Assembly: GCA_932294295.1 (NCBI GenBank)
Contig: OW028581.1
Location: 17,768,662 to 17,832,661, forward strand
Source of the DNA: Alitta virens
Taxonomy: Eukaryota > Annelida > Polychaeta > Phyllodocida > Nereididae
Direction of reading: 5' to 3'
DNA length: 64,000 bases
In this document: positions 21,677-33,600 of the stretch, piece after piece
Numbering within the stretch: position 1 is the first letter of the stretch
Layout: every line of letters starts with the position of its first letter
The notes under the pieces: model-generated
What the model was told of the DNA's origin: nothing
Database searches by the model: none
Seen by the model: only the letters and a program-made list of their open reading frames with translations
Made by a program: the position numbers and the translations under genes

Positions 21677-23341
21677 GTGAGAAAAACAAACTTTATTGTG
21701 TTTGACATTTCTTGAAACATTGTCATTATCGCTCATAAAGACTAAATGAGTCGAACGACTGATGCCAGTGATGGAACTCTTTCATTTACAGAACTAGTCT
21801 GACTACTGGGTGTAGTTTTAAGTGACAGCAGCAACCTTCTCAAGGACCTCTATTTAAAATTTAAATATCAAAAGTAACAAAAGTACTAAATTACACTATA
21901 GAAATTACCAAACATTATTTTCTGCATGACATCTTAGTTGGAGTCAACTTGCTCACAAGGGGGAGTGCAAGGCGGGGTGCACTTTCACAAATGACGGTAG
22001 GAGTGGAGGCGCTGTGAGCAGCTTGAGTTGGAGTGTCAGTTGCATTTGGTTGCCAAGTTTTTATAATTTCTGTTTTCCAGTTACTAAGGCAATTAGTGAG
22101 ATATACTTCCGATGATGCAAGTTCTGCGGGACGCACCAAACAAGTGTTCACGGGCGACAGAGGTAATATGAATTCAAGTCGGAATTTATCACTTGAAAAA
22201 AAAAAAATATATATATATATATACATGTCCCATTCGCTATATGACAAGCCCTGCCTTAGTGTCTTACAGAATAGTGTTTAAATTTTTCTGACATTAAATC
22301 TATTTTTTTTTTCAAGATCTGTATGAAATATTTATTAAATCTATTCTCTGTTGATATGACAATGGCAGTATCTGAGGTAATGTTTTTTCTCCGCAGGTAT
22401 TAACAAGGTTACTCTATTGGGACGAGCAGGCAGGGATGCGGAAGTCAGGGGCACGGACCAGAACCCTGTCAGTCTATTTCCTTTAGCCACATCACAGTCA
22501 TTTCTTAAGCCTGACGGTAAGATATAAGTGTACTATTTCATCGTTACTTCTGCCTCTAGAACCTCATAAAGATATTTGACCGAGGTTTCGTCTGCGAAGT
22601 ATATGTATTTAAATTTTTTTATAATGCGTTGACAGGTACATATGAACAAGTCACAGAATGGCACCGAATCGCTATATTCAGACCAGGGCTAAGAGATGTG
22701 GTGGCTGACAGAGTGAAGAAGGGGTGAGTATTAAGTCTCAATGTACGATCAATCAGTGCATAAATTTGATTGAATCATATTTGAAGTCAGTGGTACATTG
22801 CACACTGACCAACGCCTCACTTGAGCTAAAAGGTTCCCACAAGCCAAGTACTCTTATCATATGTGCGGTAGTTGCACTGGAATCTGTTACACGTCACTTA
22901 TCACTACATAATAATATATCTTCTACATTTACAGAGATAGAGTGTATGTCAGTGGTATGATAAAGTACAGTTCATATTCACCGTCAGAAAATGACCCACC
23001 TGTCCAATCGACCACAATAATTGGAGGTAAAAATTTGATCTCTAACTGTATCTTAAATAGCATTATTTCTTGCTTTTTTATTATAATTATATAAAAGGTT
23101 TAACACCAATTCACTGCCTCATCAGGTTCGCCAAATGATATTTGAACTTTCCATAAATTGAATTTCATTTTTCTTGACATATAATTTCATGTGTACTATT
23201 ATATATGTACGAATAAATTATATATCTTGTTTAACACCATTACTGCCAAATATTCAACTTTCCTATTTTTCATTTTCAGATGATGTCATGATCGTAAGCA
23301 AAAAGGACAATGCGACAAACATAGATGAAATCATAGACTAG
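21653..23341 (+). CDS. SSBP1: Mitochondrial single-stranded DNA-binding protein, complete, 6 exons
   Basis: Exons 21653-21676, 22081-22162, 22397-22516, 22636-22723, 22935-23026 and 23280-23341 join to 468 nt (155 aa; human SSBP1 is 148). The start MMRRQAIG then LLRQLVRYTSDD aligns with human MFRRPVLQ then VLRQFVRHES, and the basic, acid-poor leader suits a mitochondrial presequence. Residues 37-140 form the OB-fold: NKVTLLGRAGRDAEVR, NPVSLFPLAT, W84-HRIAIFRPGLRDV, VKKGDRVYVSGMI, STTIIGDD. The protein binds single-stranded mtDNA as a tetramer during replication with Twinkle and POLG (family knowledge). A second ATG directly follows the first; either could be used. The C-terminal tail (KKDNATNIDEIID) is acidic. 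Confidence 0.95.
22081..22162 (+). CDS. SSBP1: SSBP1 coding exon 2
   Basis: Encodes LLRQLVRYTSDDASSAGR and TKQVFTGDR. The acceptor is TTTTCCAG and the donor GTAATA. End of the presequence and linker to the OB-fold. Confidence 0.92.
22200..22224. repeat. A-run and (TA)n microsatellite in SSBP1 intron 2
   Basis: An A9-10 run followed by about eight TA units, ending ATACATG. Confidence 0.85.
22397..22516 (+). CDS. SSBP1: SSBP1 coding exon 3
   Basis: Encodes INKVTLLGRAGRDAEVRG, then NPVSLFPLATSQSFLKPD. The acceptor is CCGCAG and the donor GTAAGA. First OB-fold strands. Confidence 0.96.
22636..22723 (+). CDS. SSBP1: SSBP1 coding exon 4
   Basis: Encodes TYEQVTEWHRIAIFRPGLRD and VVADRVKK. The acceptor is TGACAG and the donor GTGAGT. 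Contains the signature WHRI/V-F-RPGLRDV. Confidence 0.97.
22935..23026 (+). CDS. SSBP1: SSBP1 coding exon 5
   Basis: Encodes DRVYVSGMIKYSSYSPSEND then PPVQSTTIIG. The acceptor is TTACAG and the donor GTAAAA. Confidence 0.96.
23280..23341 (+). CDS. SSBP1: SSBP1 coding exon 6 and stop
   Basis: Encodes DDVMIVSKKDNATNIDEIID and ends with TAG at 23339-23341. The acceptor is TTTCAG. Confidence 0.95.
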
Positions 23342-23419
23342 AGCCGTCTATTTTTATATTTACCTCAGTAATATATGCTTGTAGATCTGTAAGTACACCA
23401 AGTTTGGTCATGTCTTGTA

Positions 23420-23425
23420 AATAAA
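23420..23425 (+). terminator. SSBP1: SSBP1 polyadenylation signal AATAAA
   Basis: Canonical hexamer 79 nt after the stop codon, followed by a T/GT-rich stretch (TGTTTATTCTTTTACTGT). Confidence 0.75.
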
Positions 23426-23604
23426 TGTTTATTCTTTTACTGTATGAATGTGGCTGTTCTGAGGTTACATGATTATGCACATGAAGAAAATTCAAGAGAA
23501 TTGAACACAGGACACTATACTGAGCTGCTGAGGCGCCTCTCATGAACATTATGCTTCCAGAGGATACCCTGATTATGTGTAACCTTTTTTTTGCTAAGTC
23601 CATA

Positions 23605-24300
23605 TAAGGGCTGTTCCATTTAAAAAAAGGGGTGTGGGCAGAGGGTGGACCAGAAAATTTGCCAGATGTCGCAACAGTATACTCGTACCAGTGCTGCCAC
23701 CTTACAACATTACTTTCATACTTCATGTTTAACTATATTATATTTTTGAATCTAAACAAATAACATAAACGCCAGTTAATTTATTGTTATAAATATATAT
23801 CAATAAGGTGATCAATTGCAAGTTTGAAAAATAAAACCATTGCTTTCTTCCTGCCAATCGCTCTCCACAATCCCTGTTGTGCACTACCAGTCACGCCCTC
23901 TGGAGTTTACCGACTTGTCGACAAAATGGTATATGGCCAAATAGGCTGTCAACCAATTTGGATTAAATTGTCAACGAGTTGGTTACGGTGGTTTTAAGTT
24001 TGTCAACAAGTCACTCACAAATTTACACGAGTTGGTTTGTCAACGAATTTGTACCTGACCCTCAAAAGTGTCAACGACTTGGCATGTGTAAGAGTTTGCG
24101 TGTCGACGAAATGTCCTGTATTCATATTTTGACAGACCCCACCCTCGCTTTTTCCTACATTAAGATATTAAGAAAATACTTGTCAACCACACCTACCCCC
24201 CTCCCCCCTTCATTCTGCGAACTCAAGACGCAAATGAGGGACATGCTCGCTTGGCTAGCCCCACCCCCCCCCCCCCCCCCTTTTGAATGGAACAGCTTGA
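23605..24300. mobile_element. Possible TIR element with poly-C end, related to 25817-26002
   Basis: The left edge AAGGGCTGTTCCATTT precedes an A-run and GGGGTGTGGG. The right edge is a C17 run (24264-24280) and TTTTGAATGGAACAGCTT. These are inverted relatives and match the ends of the 25.8-kb element. The ~550-nt interior is unrelated to that element and carries the 31-nt motif array, so this may be two separate ends. Confidence 0.4.
23915..24189. repeat. Degenerate ~31-nt tandem array (TTGTCAACGA motif)
   Basis: TTGTCAACGA-like decamers occur at 23915, 23946, 23968, 24000, 24037, 24068, 24100 and 24180. Most steps are 31-37 nt, and the motif is often followed by GAGTTGG/GACTTGG/AATTTG. Two copies have TCGAC for TCAAC. 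Confidence 0.6.
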
Positions 24301-25816
24301 AACTACAATCCGGGTACCAGGATTTCACACCCTGACCCTGTGGCCCTAATGTTAACTGAGTTTGTGTGACAACTCTGTGCTGGGGAATGCCACTGAGATG
24401 TGTAGTGTCTAAACTTGTGATATTAAAAAGGAAGCCATGAGCAGTTGGCTGTAAATAACCAGAAGCTCCAATCTTGTTGAATCTTAGTATAGTAGTCACA
24501 GACTGTAATGTCACACCCATGTGGAGTCTGAGTGTGCTGTTCTAACGGCATTCCAAACCAGTCATTTAATTTATCATTGTTTTAAAAAATCAAACTAACT
24601 GGGCACTGCAACCAAAGCACAATGGGATGACATCACTAAAGACTGTTTAGAAGGTCAATGACCTCTGTTGGTGCTGCAGTTCTCCCTTAATGTGTTTGGT
24701 TTGTGGAAATCATTCACATATTCATGACCAAACTAGATAATTAAGGTCATTTAAGGACATCAAAATAGAACAAAAAACACATTAAACTTCATTCGTACAT
24801 ACATTTATTTCATTAACTGAGACCATATTGATGCCTTTTCAAAATAAACGCTATGGATAACACTGCAAACTTATTGCAAAGCTGGAATTTCCTCGTTATA
24901 TCTATTTACCATTATGGCTCTTGGATGTGTCTGGAATGTTATTCAAATTACAAAATGCAACAACTTAAGCGTATATTTATACAGAATAGCGGGAAGATTG
25001 AAGTAATTTGGAAGTTGCCAAACCTTAAAAAAGAAATAAGGATATTATATATTATAATTTCAATGTCGATCAATAAAAAGCTATTTAATGATACAGCAAT
25101 AAAGTGCACAAGAAGCTCGCAATTTCTACAATGTTTTGCCAACTTGGGACTACGAGCTAATTTATATTAATAGCTAAACTTAGCTCTTTACACTTTAATT
25201 ATGGTGCAATGATAGTTTTTTCGGTGAAATGCTGCGTTACTGATACAATAACTCAACGGAGCAAAGATTCGATTTTCTTAATTGATAACACCAAGCAAGA
25301 CTATCTCAGACAATTATCAGATCTCAAATTTTGCAGGATATATAACTAAGACAATTTGTACAATTGGCATGGCTGAAATATGACATATCACAGAATATTC
25401 CAATCTTATCCGCTGAACTACTTGTACAAGTATAACTGCAAAATTATTTATTACCTATTTCATCTGCTAACATTGAGCAATTGCAGTATTTCAGGCAATG
25501 AATCGTCAGTTTATTTCATTTTACGAGAGATATAATCACCATAACTGAAGTGCTCATCTTCGTATGGTAATAGTCCGAATGCTAAGAAAGTTTAGAAAAA
25601 GTACTAAGCCATACCATCCTAGATAAGTTGTCAACAATTGTATTTAATACTAAGTAACCTGTACAGGCTTTACTATGTACAGCTGTTGTATATCACTAGA
25701 TGATAGTATTAAAGTAGTTATAACATTTCTTTCTGCAGTTTTGATTGAACATCTTTACGTACCAACAACATTTTGCAGTTTTCACTTGGCTATCGTCTTC
25801 ATTTAATGCATTTAAT
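24301..25816. other. Intergenic/3'UTR sequence between convergent genes
   Basis: AT-rich. A plus-strand ORF at 24853-25170 (105 codons) has no recognisable domain and an AT-driven composition; I take it as chance. Minus-strand AATAAA hexamers at 25447-25452 and 25510-25515 could end the OSBPL8-like transcript, which would make the 3'UTR about 1.8 kb. Confidence 0.45.
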
Positions 25817-26002
25817 TAAGGGCTGTTTCATTAAAAAAAGAGCGGGGGATGGACAGGAAGGTTTTGAAAAAGTGTGGAGGGGGGTGTTTGTCAGTATTTT
25901 CTTAATATTTTAATGTAGAAAAAGGAGCTGGGGGGGGGGGGGGGGGGTCTGAATATTTTCCTTTCCACCCCACGCCCCTCTCTTTAAATGGAACCGCCCT
26001 TA
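25817..26002. mobile_element. Palindromic MITE with G18 run
   Basis: Left end AAGGGCTGTTTCATTAAAAA then GAGCGGGGGATGG. Right end, reverse-complemented, TAAGGGCGGTTCCATTTAAA then GAGAGGGGCGTGGGG. A run of 18 G lies at 25930-25947. Confidence 0.7.
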
Positions 26003-27335
26003 TCAGAAGCTGGACAAATATCATTACATTTACGGCAGAAACAACAGTGCTGCTCATTCACCTGTTTTTAAATTCGATGAAAGTATAGAACGTATACATA
26101 GTATATGTATGCAACTGTACAGTAATATTTTGTGCTCTGTACATTATACTGAAATCTATAGCGTTTTTACTGAATCTAAATGTCTCCATAGCAACCAGCA
26201 CCATGACCACATAACAGCATATATATTGCTAAATTCAAATTATGCCAAAACGTTCCCGTGCTTAATACACAATTACGTTAACGTGCGGCACTGAACTAAA
26301 CTGACATATTTGCATATATCTTGAATGATAAAATGGCAAAATGCAATGCTATAATACACAATTAAAGATCCCTATAGATCCCAATTTTGCTATGAATTAT
26401 GCTATATAAAGTAAGTCACAATCTTACTTTAGCAATACACGAAAACCATACAGCCTCCGCAAACTAGTATTAGGTACAAAATACCAAAAACCGTTGAACT
26501 AATTTAAACTGTAAAAAAACACAAGTAATAACAAATGATAGCACTAAACACGTAGATATCGTTAAATAGTTAAGCACTTGCAAAAAAAATTTGTTCGAAT
26601 TCTAACAGTGCATTACCATGTCACTCGTCCATACCCAAAAGTAGTTTTTGCACCAAGCGACAACTAACTTGAAAACAGTTAGGAAGTGTATCAAATATAA
26701 AATTAAGCAATTTAGAGCTATCATTACCATTACCTATACACCATACCTGCATGAGGTTTGAATTACAAATTAAACCTGAAAACCACAGAATACAGGAAAA
26801 TAGGCAACAAATGAAATGCATTACTTTCACAAACCACTGCATATGAATATTCAAGGGCCTGCCCCTAATTAACACAACATCAGACCATCCACTCATGTGC
26901 TTAACAAGTGAAGGGAGAAATATATCATTTCAGTATCAAAGCAGTTTTAGACTGTTTTGATAGTAATTATATTATGTATATTTTCCATGGAGGGCATTGT
27001 TTTGTAGATAAGCAGTCTGTAAGCCACTTTCAGATGTCCGATGAACTGGGAGTCCAATATTTGTAACAGACATCAAGTATTTTTACAAACCATCTCTCAC
27101 GTTTGGTCGTAATCCACCTTGTTTGCAGGTTTAATTATATATTACAATTTCCAAATTCCACTAAAAGAACAAGTTATTATGCAGGGTGTTTCCAAAACTC
27201 CCGATGCACATCATTCGACAACTTTTATCACTCGATTACTTGTTATGGTATCTTTGGAATAAAGTTGAAGAGCAAACTTTTCAGACTGTATGAACAATTC
27301 ACTTGACATTCAATATTCATGTAAGTTTACACATT
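26003..27335 (-). other. OSBPL8: Probable 3'UTR of the OSBPL8-like gene
   Basis: AT-rich and without conserved coding. The 3' end cannot be placed: no strong minus-strand AATAAA stands out here, and the nearest candidates lie further left (25.4-25.5 kb). Confidence 0.4.
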
Positions 27336-27604
27336 TCATTTCCTAAAGAGCCAGAAAATTATCACTTGGATGAGTAGAACTGCTCCAACGAGGAAGAGAT
27401 CTCGACTGTTAGGCAAGACGGACGCCTCTGAATCACTGTTGTTCAAGCGTCGACTGACTAGACTTATCTGGCTCTGCATGGTCAAGAGTCTTTCGTTCAT
27501 TTGTTTCTGAGAATCAATCAAAGGCTCCAAGGCTTTGCTAAACGCTGCGACATTTTTGCTGCTTATTCTGCTTCTTGATTTGCCATCAAGTTTCGGATCA
27601 CCAC
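27336..27604 (-). CDS. OSBPL8: OSBPL8-like coding exon 21 (coiled coil and tail anchor)
   Basis: Encodes [14 protein letters not shown], a heptad-like helix ([20 protein letters not shown]) and the hydrophobic C-terminus [20 protein letters not shown] before TGA. Acceptor TTTCAG. The TM end is what places ORP5/8 in the ER. Confidence 0.95.
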
Positions 27605-30600
27605 CTGAAACAGATTAAAAAAGTGATTAAAATGTAATTAAGAAGATGATCACACATTTCAACTTCAACTTCACTTATTTATTGTGTTATTCTACCATAG
27701 AAGTATTAGAAGAATATACTTATTGTTCTTCTACCAATGAAAAAAGCTTCAACAAACTCTTCTTTTTTAACAACCACAATGATGTACACTGTGTCCAATA
27801 ACATTACTTTTTAACAAAACAAAAGCCAAAAAAAAACACAAAAAATAACATGCAACAACAATGAGAGTAGAGGATTGACAAATTCCAAAACAGAACCTTA
27901 CAATAATAGACTGCACATTATGACAAAACTAAAACAATTAGTGTTGATTTACGTTAGTACTAGTACAGGGTTCCTTCACAAAATAAAACTGAATTCACGG
28001 AATTTCAATGATTTAGACCATTGCACTTGTAGACAGAAATTTAAAACTAAATTCCCATGTCACTATAACTATTTGCACAAAGTCATCAGCGTTTCGCCAG
28101 TTTCACAAATTAAAGAACATTCTGAAACATTGGGTTTCAAACCTTTCAATGATGTTTTACATTTTCCATATTCTAGACTCATAAATATTGCTCATTCTAC
28201 AAATTACCAGATGTTCAACAACCAGTAAGGCTTTTCAAAATGACATTGGTGAATGACTTTCCAGATCCTCCCACGAAAAACAGTTACCAACAATGAACTA
28301 CATAGCTTTCAAAACAAATGGAGAATATCATATTCCATGGATTCAAGTTTCGCAAGAACCCTGTTTTATTTATAGAGAGTGTTAAAGGGGTTAAGACACA
28401 CCAGAGGAAGACCCACTGTAAATAAACGCCGTTTCCTCCATATCAGGATCAGGGGTGGAACTCCCGCTTTCTTGAACAACAGGTATCTTGTTCATATGCT
28501 TCAGAGAAGAGCGTTTAATTCGAGCAACTCTGGCAGTGTCCAACGACGATTTACGAGACAATCCACTGCCCGGTTCGTCGACGTTAGTGATGCTGGTCGT
28601 GCGAACGACCGGAGTTCGATGTCTTGTTTTGGTTGTGACGATGTAGTCGTGCTCATATTGAATCAGATCGTTCATTGGGTCCCATGGGCGTAAGCTGGAA
28701 CAGAGAGAAATTAGATATATATATAGTTTTATTGACAAACTGGATATAAGGAATTGATACATGTGTCATATAACATTACAAAACAAACATACAAAACATA
28801 CAACATTACAAAACCAAGTCTAGTGTCTACTCTACAATCTACTAATTAGAATTAATTAATTAAATACTATTTGACACAAATCACTCTAGTTCGTGTGCAA
28901 AGCTCAAGAAAGCTCATTGTGCATATGTGCATCTGGAAGTAGTAACTACAGTCCTAAAATCACTGTCTAGGTAAAATACACCGCTAATTTGAGGATCCAT
29001 TTTCTTTTGGCAGTCTAAGTCAAACTAAATATGCAATAATAAATCCTGCTGCAACTGTCACAAAAAGTCAGAAAATCTCTTTTCCATTGAATAACCTACC
29101 TCGCATTTCTGTTTATTATATTGTCACGAGATATTCCCTCATCACCAGATTCATTCGATAAACCACTACTGTCCAGAGCAGTCAAAGAGTAAAGCCTTTC
29201 TCGAAGTACTTGACTATGACTTTTATAAAACCAACTGTTGTACATGATTACTGGTTCCCACTTTTTCTCAAAACTTCTCGTGCATATGTCAAATGGTCAC
29301 AAATGCAGGAGTATAGACTAAATCCACTGGTAGGCTATCCAGTTAATTTAATCTTGAAATATACCAATGCAATTTCATATCCTTTTGAAATCCAGATATT
29401 GAATTGCAGCTATTGAAATCACTCGATAGTTCATAATCACTCGAATTCAAATATAGACACAATCAAAGGCTTTTTGAAGATCTAATAACGAGATATCATA
29501 AAGGCAAAGTGCACATGTACTGGCAAACCAGAACTGTTCCACCTGAATGACAAATATTTGGCAGCGTAGTAAATAAATCCCTGACAAGGCAAGTATGACC
29601 GATCAAGCGTGACGGATCTCTCGTTCACAATGAGCAGCTCGCAAGTCAAGTTCCGACTTGTTGTCAAATAATTTTTACACCAGCTGAGATATCTAGGTTC
29701 CACATTAAGCTTCATTAATACTCTTGTGTTGAACATTATTACTTGTATTTCCATTACATCATACTGTATAATGCAATGGAGCATGGAAGCAACTAAGTAA
29801 CTCGTTAAATCCTACATGCCACAAAGGTTGACATAATGATAGCCACAATGATCTTGTAAATAGTTCAAGTTAATGATTAGTAGTCATTGATTACAGGCCC
29901 TGACTTGACCAGATCACTCTAACATAATATACCAGGAGCCAATATTACAATATTACCATCTTTCAATTACAATTGTTATGGGGTCTGAAACTTAGGTTAT
30001 ATGACCAGCTGCCAGAGGCACATGTAATGATGAGATGATAAGGCTTGCAGTCTACAGGACTCCATGCAATGTTACACATTACCCAATGAGTGGAATCTTT
30101 TACTTGCCTCAGCATAGATGCAGCATACAATACATTTGTATTTTAAGTGGTTTATTAAATGTCTGTCATAGCCTTAATCTTGAGTCTACAGAGTATATAT
30201 AATCAGCTAATCAGCTAGAAACTTACTCTGCATATTTGTAGACCCAGTCCAGAGTTATCGGATCCCTCTCAAAGTTTCTAGGCAGCCATTCCTCCATCTT
30301 GGCTTTTCGTTCTCGAGCTCCTTTCCTCTGCGCTTCTTCCAAAATGTGCTTCTCTTCTGTTGCGGCATTTTGGTCGCCGTTATTGATCGCAATACTCACG
30401 TTTTGCCATGATCTATTAAGTATATAATCAGGTATTTAGATATGCAATAAAATTAACCTGTCTATTATAATAGTTCTAAGTCGATCAAATAAGCTTATAG
30501 ACTTTACCGTGTGTCTCTGAGACACATGATATAGTGCTATAGAAGTAGATCAAATGAAGTAGAGCTTACTGATTCTACAGTGGTTTCACTGAGACATGCG

Positions 30601-33600
30601 ACATAAAAAGCTGGTTCGGGAGAATCGACATATTAACTGGTCGAGACAATTTTTATGGCCATTACTTATGCAACAGATACTTTCACACAAATGCATATTG
30701 GGTCCGTATTGTCTTTTCTGAACAAGCTACAAACAGCGAAACACCTTTTATCTTTCATTCACAGGGATCGTATAACTAAAATATCAATATCTTATTTCTG
30801 ATTATGAATAAAAACCTATTCACCTTTCAGACTCATGCTCCAGCTGCACCTCAACAGGAACTGTGTAGCGTTTTAACCTCGCCACTTTGATTTCAGGAGT
30901 TGGATTCCAAAAGAGACTAGTTTCCTGCAAAACAATAAAAAAATACAAATTGTTAGTAACACAATAATGGTTTTATTGCAATATTAGAGATATTCTTGCA
31001 GCTTGTTAACTATAAGAAAAAAAGTTAACCACCTAATGGTCTTATCGAAAAATTTAATTTCAAGAAACTGATCGATATAAAAGATACAACCCATTAATCA
31101 ATCTAATTACCCCTGTAAGTTTTTCCTTGATGAAGATTTCTTGGTCCCATTTACCCTCAAGTGTGGCCAGAGTTTCACTTCCAAGTTTAAATTTTCCTGT
31201 TATTTTGTTTGATGCTTCGCCGCTTCCAAAAAATGGCTGAAATGAAAATTTGACAGGACATCTGTAATACTCGGAAACCATAACAACCACAGGTGTGTCA
31301 TAGTAGCATGACTGGAGACTGGTAATGAGAGTCACAAAACAAGTAGTATGGGTTATAATTCACTTATAAATCAGCTCAGAAAGTGAAAATATGCTGGGTA
31401 TATGCAATAAATAATGTACTATTAACTGACCTTCAGCTTAAATTCAAGGTCAGTGTGATATCCAGTCTTCTCACAATCAATTGACACCTTCCCACCAAGC
31501 TCCATGGTAAGAGTGCCAACCATAATACCTGAATAATATTAAAATACATAAATTTAACTTGGAAGAGATTACAATAAAAACACTGATTTGCTGTTTAATC
31601 TAAGTCGAAGCATGAATGCTGCATTACAGAATCGTGATAGTAGAAGAATCTTCACTATATATCCATACTCATGAACTTCTATTTATTCAAAATGAAAATG
31701 TAAATTTGTTTTTATCAATAGAAGTAGTTTTAATTCATGTCATGCTTGTCGAATATCTTATTTATTTGGGGGCATAATTGTGATGCAGGCCGGAATCAAG
31801 GATACAAAAAAGTAATTGTTTCTAAATGTTTGTAAATCATGTAAAGTATACCTTTGCAATGTGCGTATGGCATAGAAATGAGGTAGTCCTCCCCTCGTTT
31901 CAAAAGCGTCAAGCGTCCCACTCCATCCATAATAGCAGAAACAGAATTACCTGAAATATAAAATAATTACTTTGAAATTTTAGGTTAAAATGTGCATCAA
32001 ATTGTTGAGAGAGCACAAAAAATAAAAAATAAAGGTTTCTAAAGTGCCTAGGGATCATCAACTATACACATTAACAAATGGAATACATGTAACCATTGCC
32101 CTGGCGCCATCTGGTGGATTATGATGTACGACCACTGGTCTTGCGTGACAATGTTATGTAGGAAAGGTAGTATTGAGGTCATTTCCAATGGTGAGCACAT
32201 CAATAAAGCTAGTGTTTAGAGGCACTTGTAGAGAAATGGTCGTTTTAGTGGCATGGCCAATAAACTAGTCATAATATGCACAAAATAAAGGTGAAGCTTA
32301 CCATAAAATTTAGACTTTGCAAGGACACTGCCACTAATACTGAAACCATCCTGGCGGTTTGTGACAAAGAAAGCAGAAACAGGAGGGTGATGAGAAACCT
32401 GCAAAATAAAATATAAATCATATATCAATTATTAAGCATGTACAAGAAACTGATGTTTGTCATTCACCATGATTCCAAATAGATTTGAGATCATACTCTC
32501 CTTTCGAGTCAAGATTCAAAAATAAATATAAAGCACCACAGTTTTCTTTTTTTTTATCTGAGCGATATCCAACTGAACTTTTAGATCATTATGCCCAGGG
32601 TGGCTCCCTGGGCAACATCGAAGAAGTAATTCACATATATATGCTTTTATTACTATACTTTGTAGCTGATATGCATTTAATTGTACAATACCCAAGCCAT
32701 TCAAGTTCATTATAGATATCATAACTAGCAATCTTTCAAACCTGCTCAGCAATGAAGAAAGTGCGGCCGTTAGTGCCTGGATGTTTCCAACAGCATCGAA
32801 ACGTTTCCCCCAAGATCGGATTGTAGGGCTTCTTCAAACCCTGCAAAATACAAACATGAAATTGCACTATCAAGTATGCAATATCTAGATAAATGCTCAA
32901 TTATGCACACACTTAAAAATTAAAGTTGCACTGTCTGTCAAATTTGCAATTTTTCTAAGATGCTATCGAACAGTTGAAAATTACCTTTATTAATCAAGGC
33001 ACACTAAATTTGTGTGAATTAATGATTTTATGAGACATTAATTACTTAAAAATAAATTATACATTGAGAGAAAATACAGACCAAAACATTGGCAACACAA
33101 TGGAAATGACATCATCACCATTGTTCAGTATTGTAACATCATCACTGGGTTTGTTTACATATTGAGTTTTTGATGCCATGAAAAACTCATATTTATATTA
33201 TTTATTGTAAATTAAAACAAAATTGTTGTGGAAAAGTGGGTATGTAATGGTGAAAAATATCATGAGACAAGAAGGCAGTATTGATTTATATCATTATTTT
33301 AATGTGCAAATTTGACAGACAGTGCACCTTTTAGTATATGAAACCGTTCTAAACAATATGATAATTGGAAGTTTTCACAGAAGTAGTAAGTAAGGCTTTT
33401 TATTGATGCAATAGCTACAGGCGAGTCAGACCTATTTATAACAGTACCACATGTATACATATACATTTTATATATAAATTACAACGAAAAGTCGGATTAT
33501 TTACCTTGGGCTTTTTGTAAAAGCCTGAGAGATACCATCGAACAACTGATTTCATCCTGGAATAGGGATCTTCATCTAATACAGCTCTGAAAGAAATTGC

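Noticed and set aside
22033..22080. SSBP1 start inside the frame leading into exon 2
   Set aside because: That frame opens with GTG, not ATG, and crosses a clear TTTTCCAG acceptor; the upstream exon MMRRQAIG restores the family N-terminus.
23331..23726. 131-codon minus-strand ORF downstream of SSBP1
   Set aside because: It overlaps the SSBP1 3'UTR and the edge of a repeat, and shows no domain or splice structure.
24155..24520. 121-codon minus-strand ORF with a Gly run
   Set aside because: The Gly run is simply the translated poly-C tract of a repeat element.
24853..25170. 105-codon plus-strand ORF
   Set aside because: Composition follows the AT-rich background, no domain, no splice context and no recognisable homologue; likely chance.
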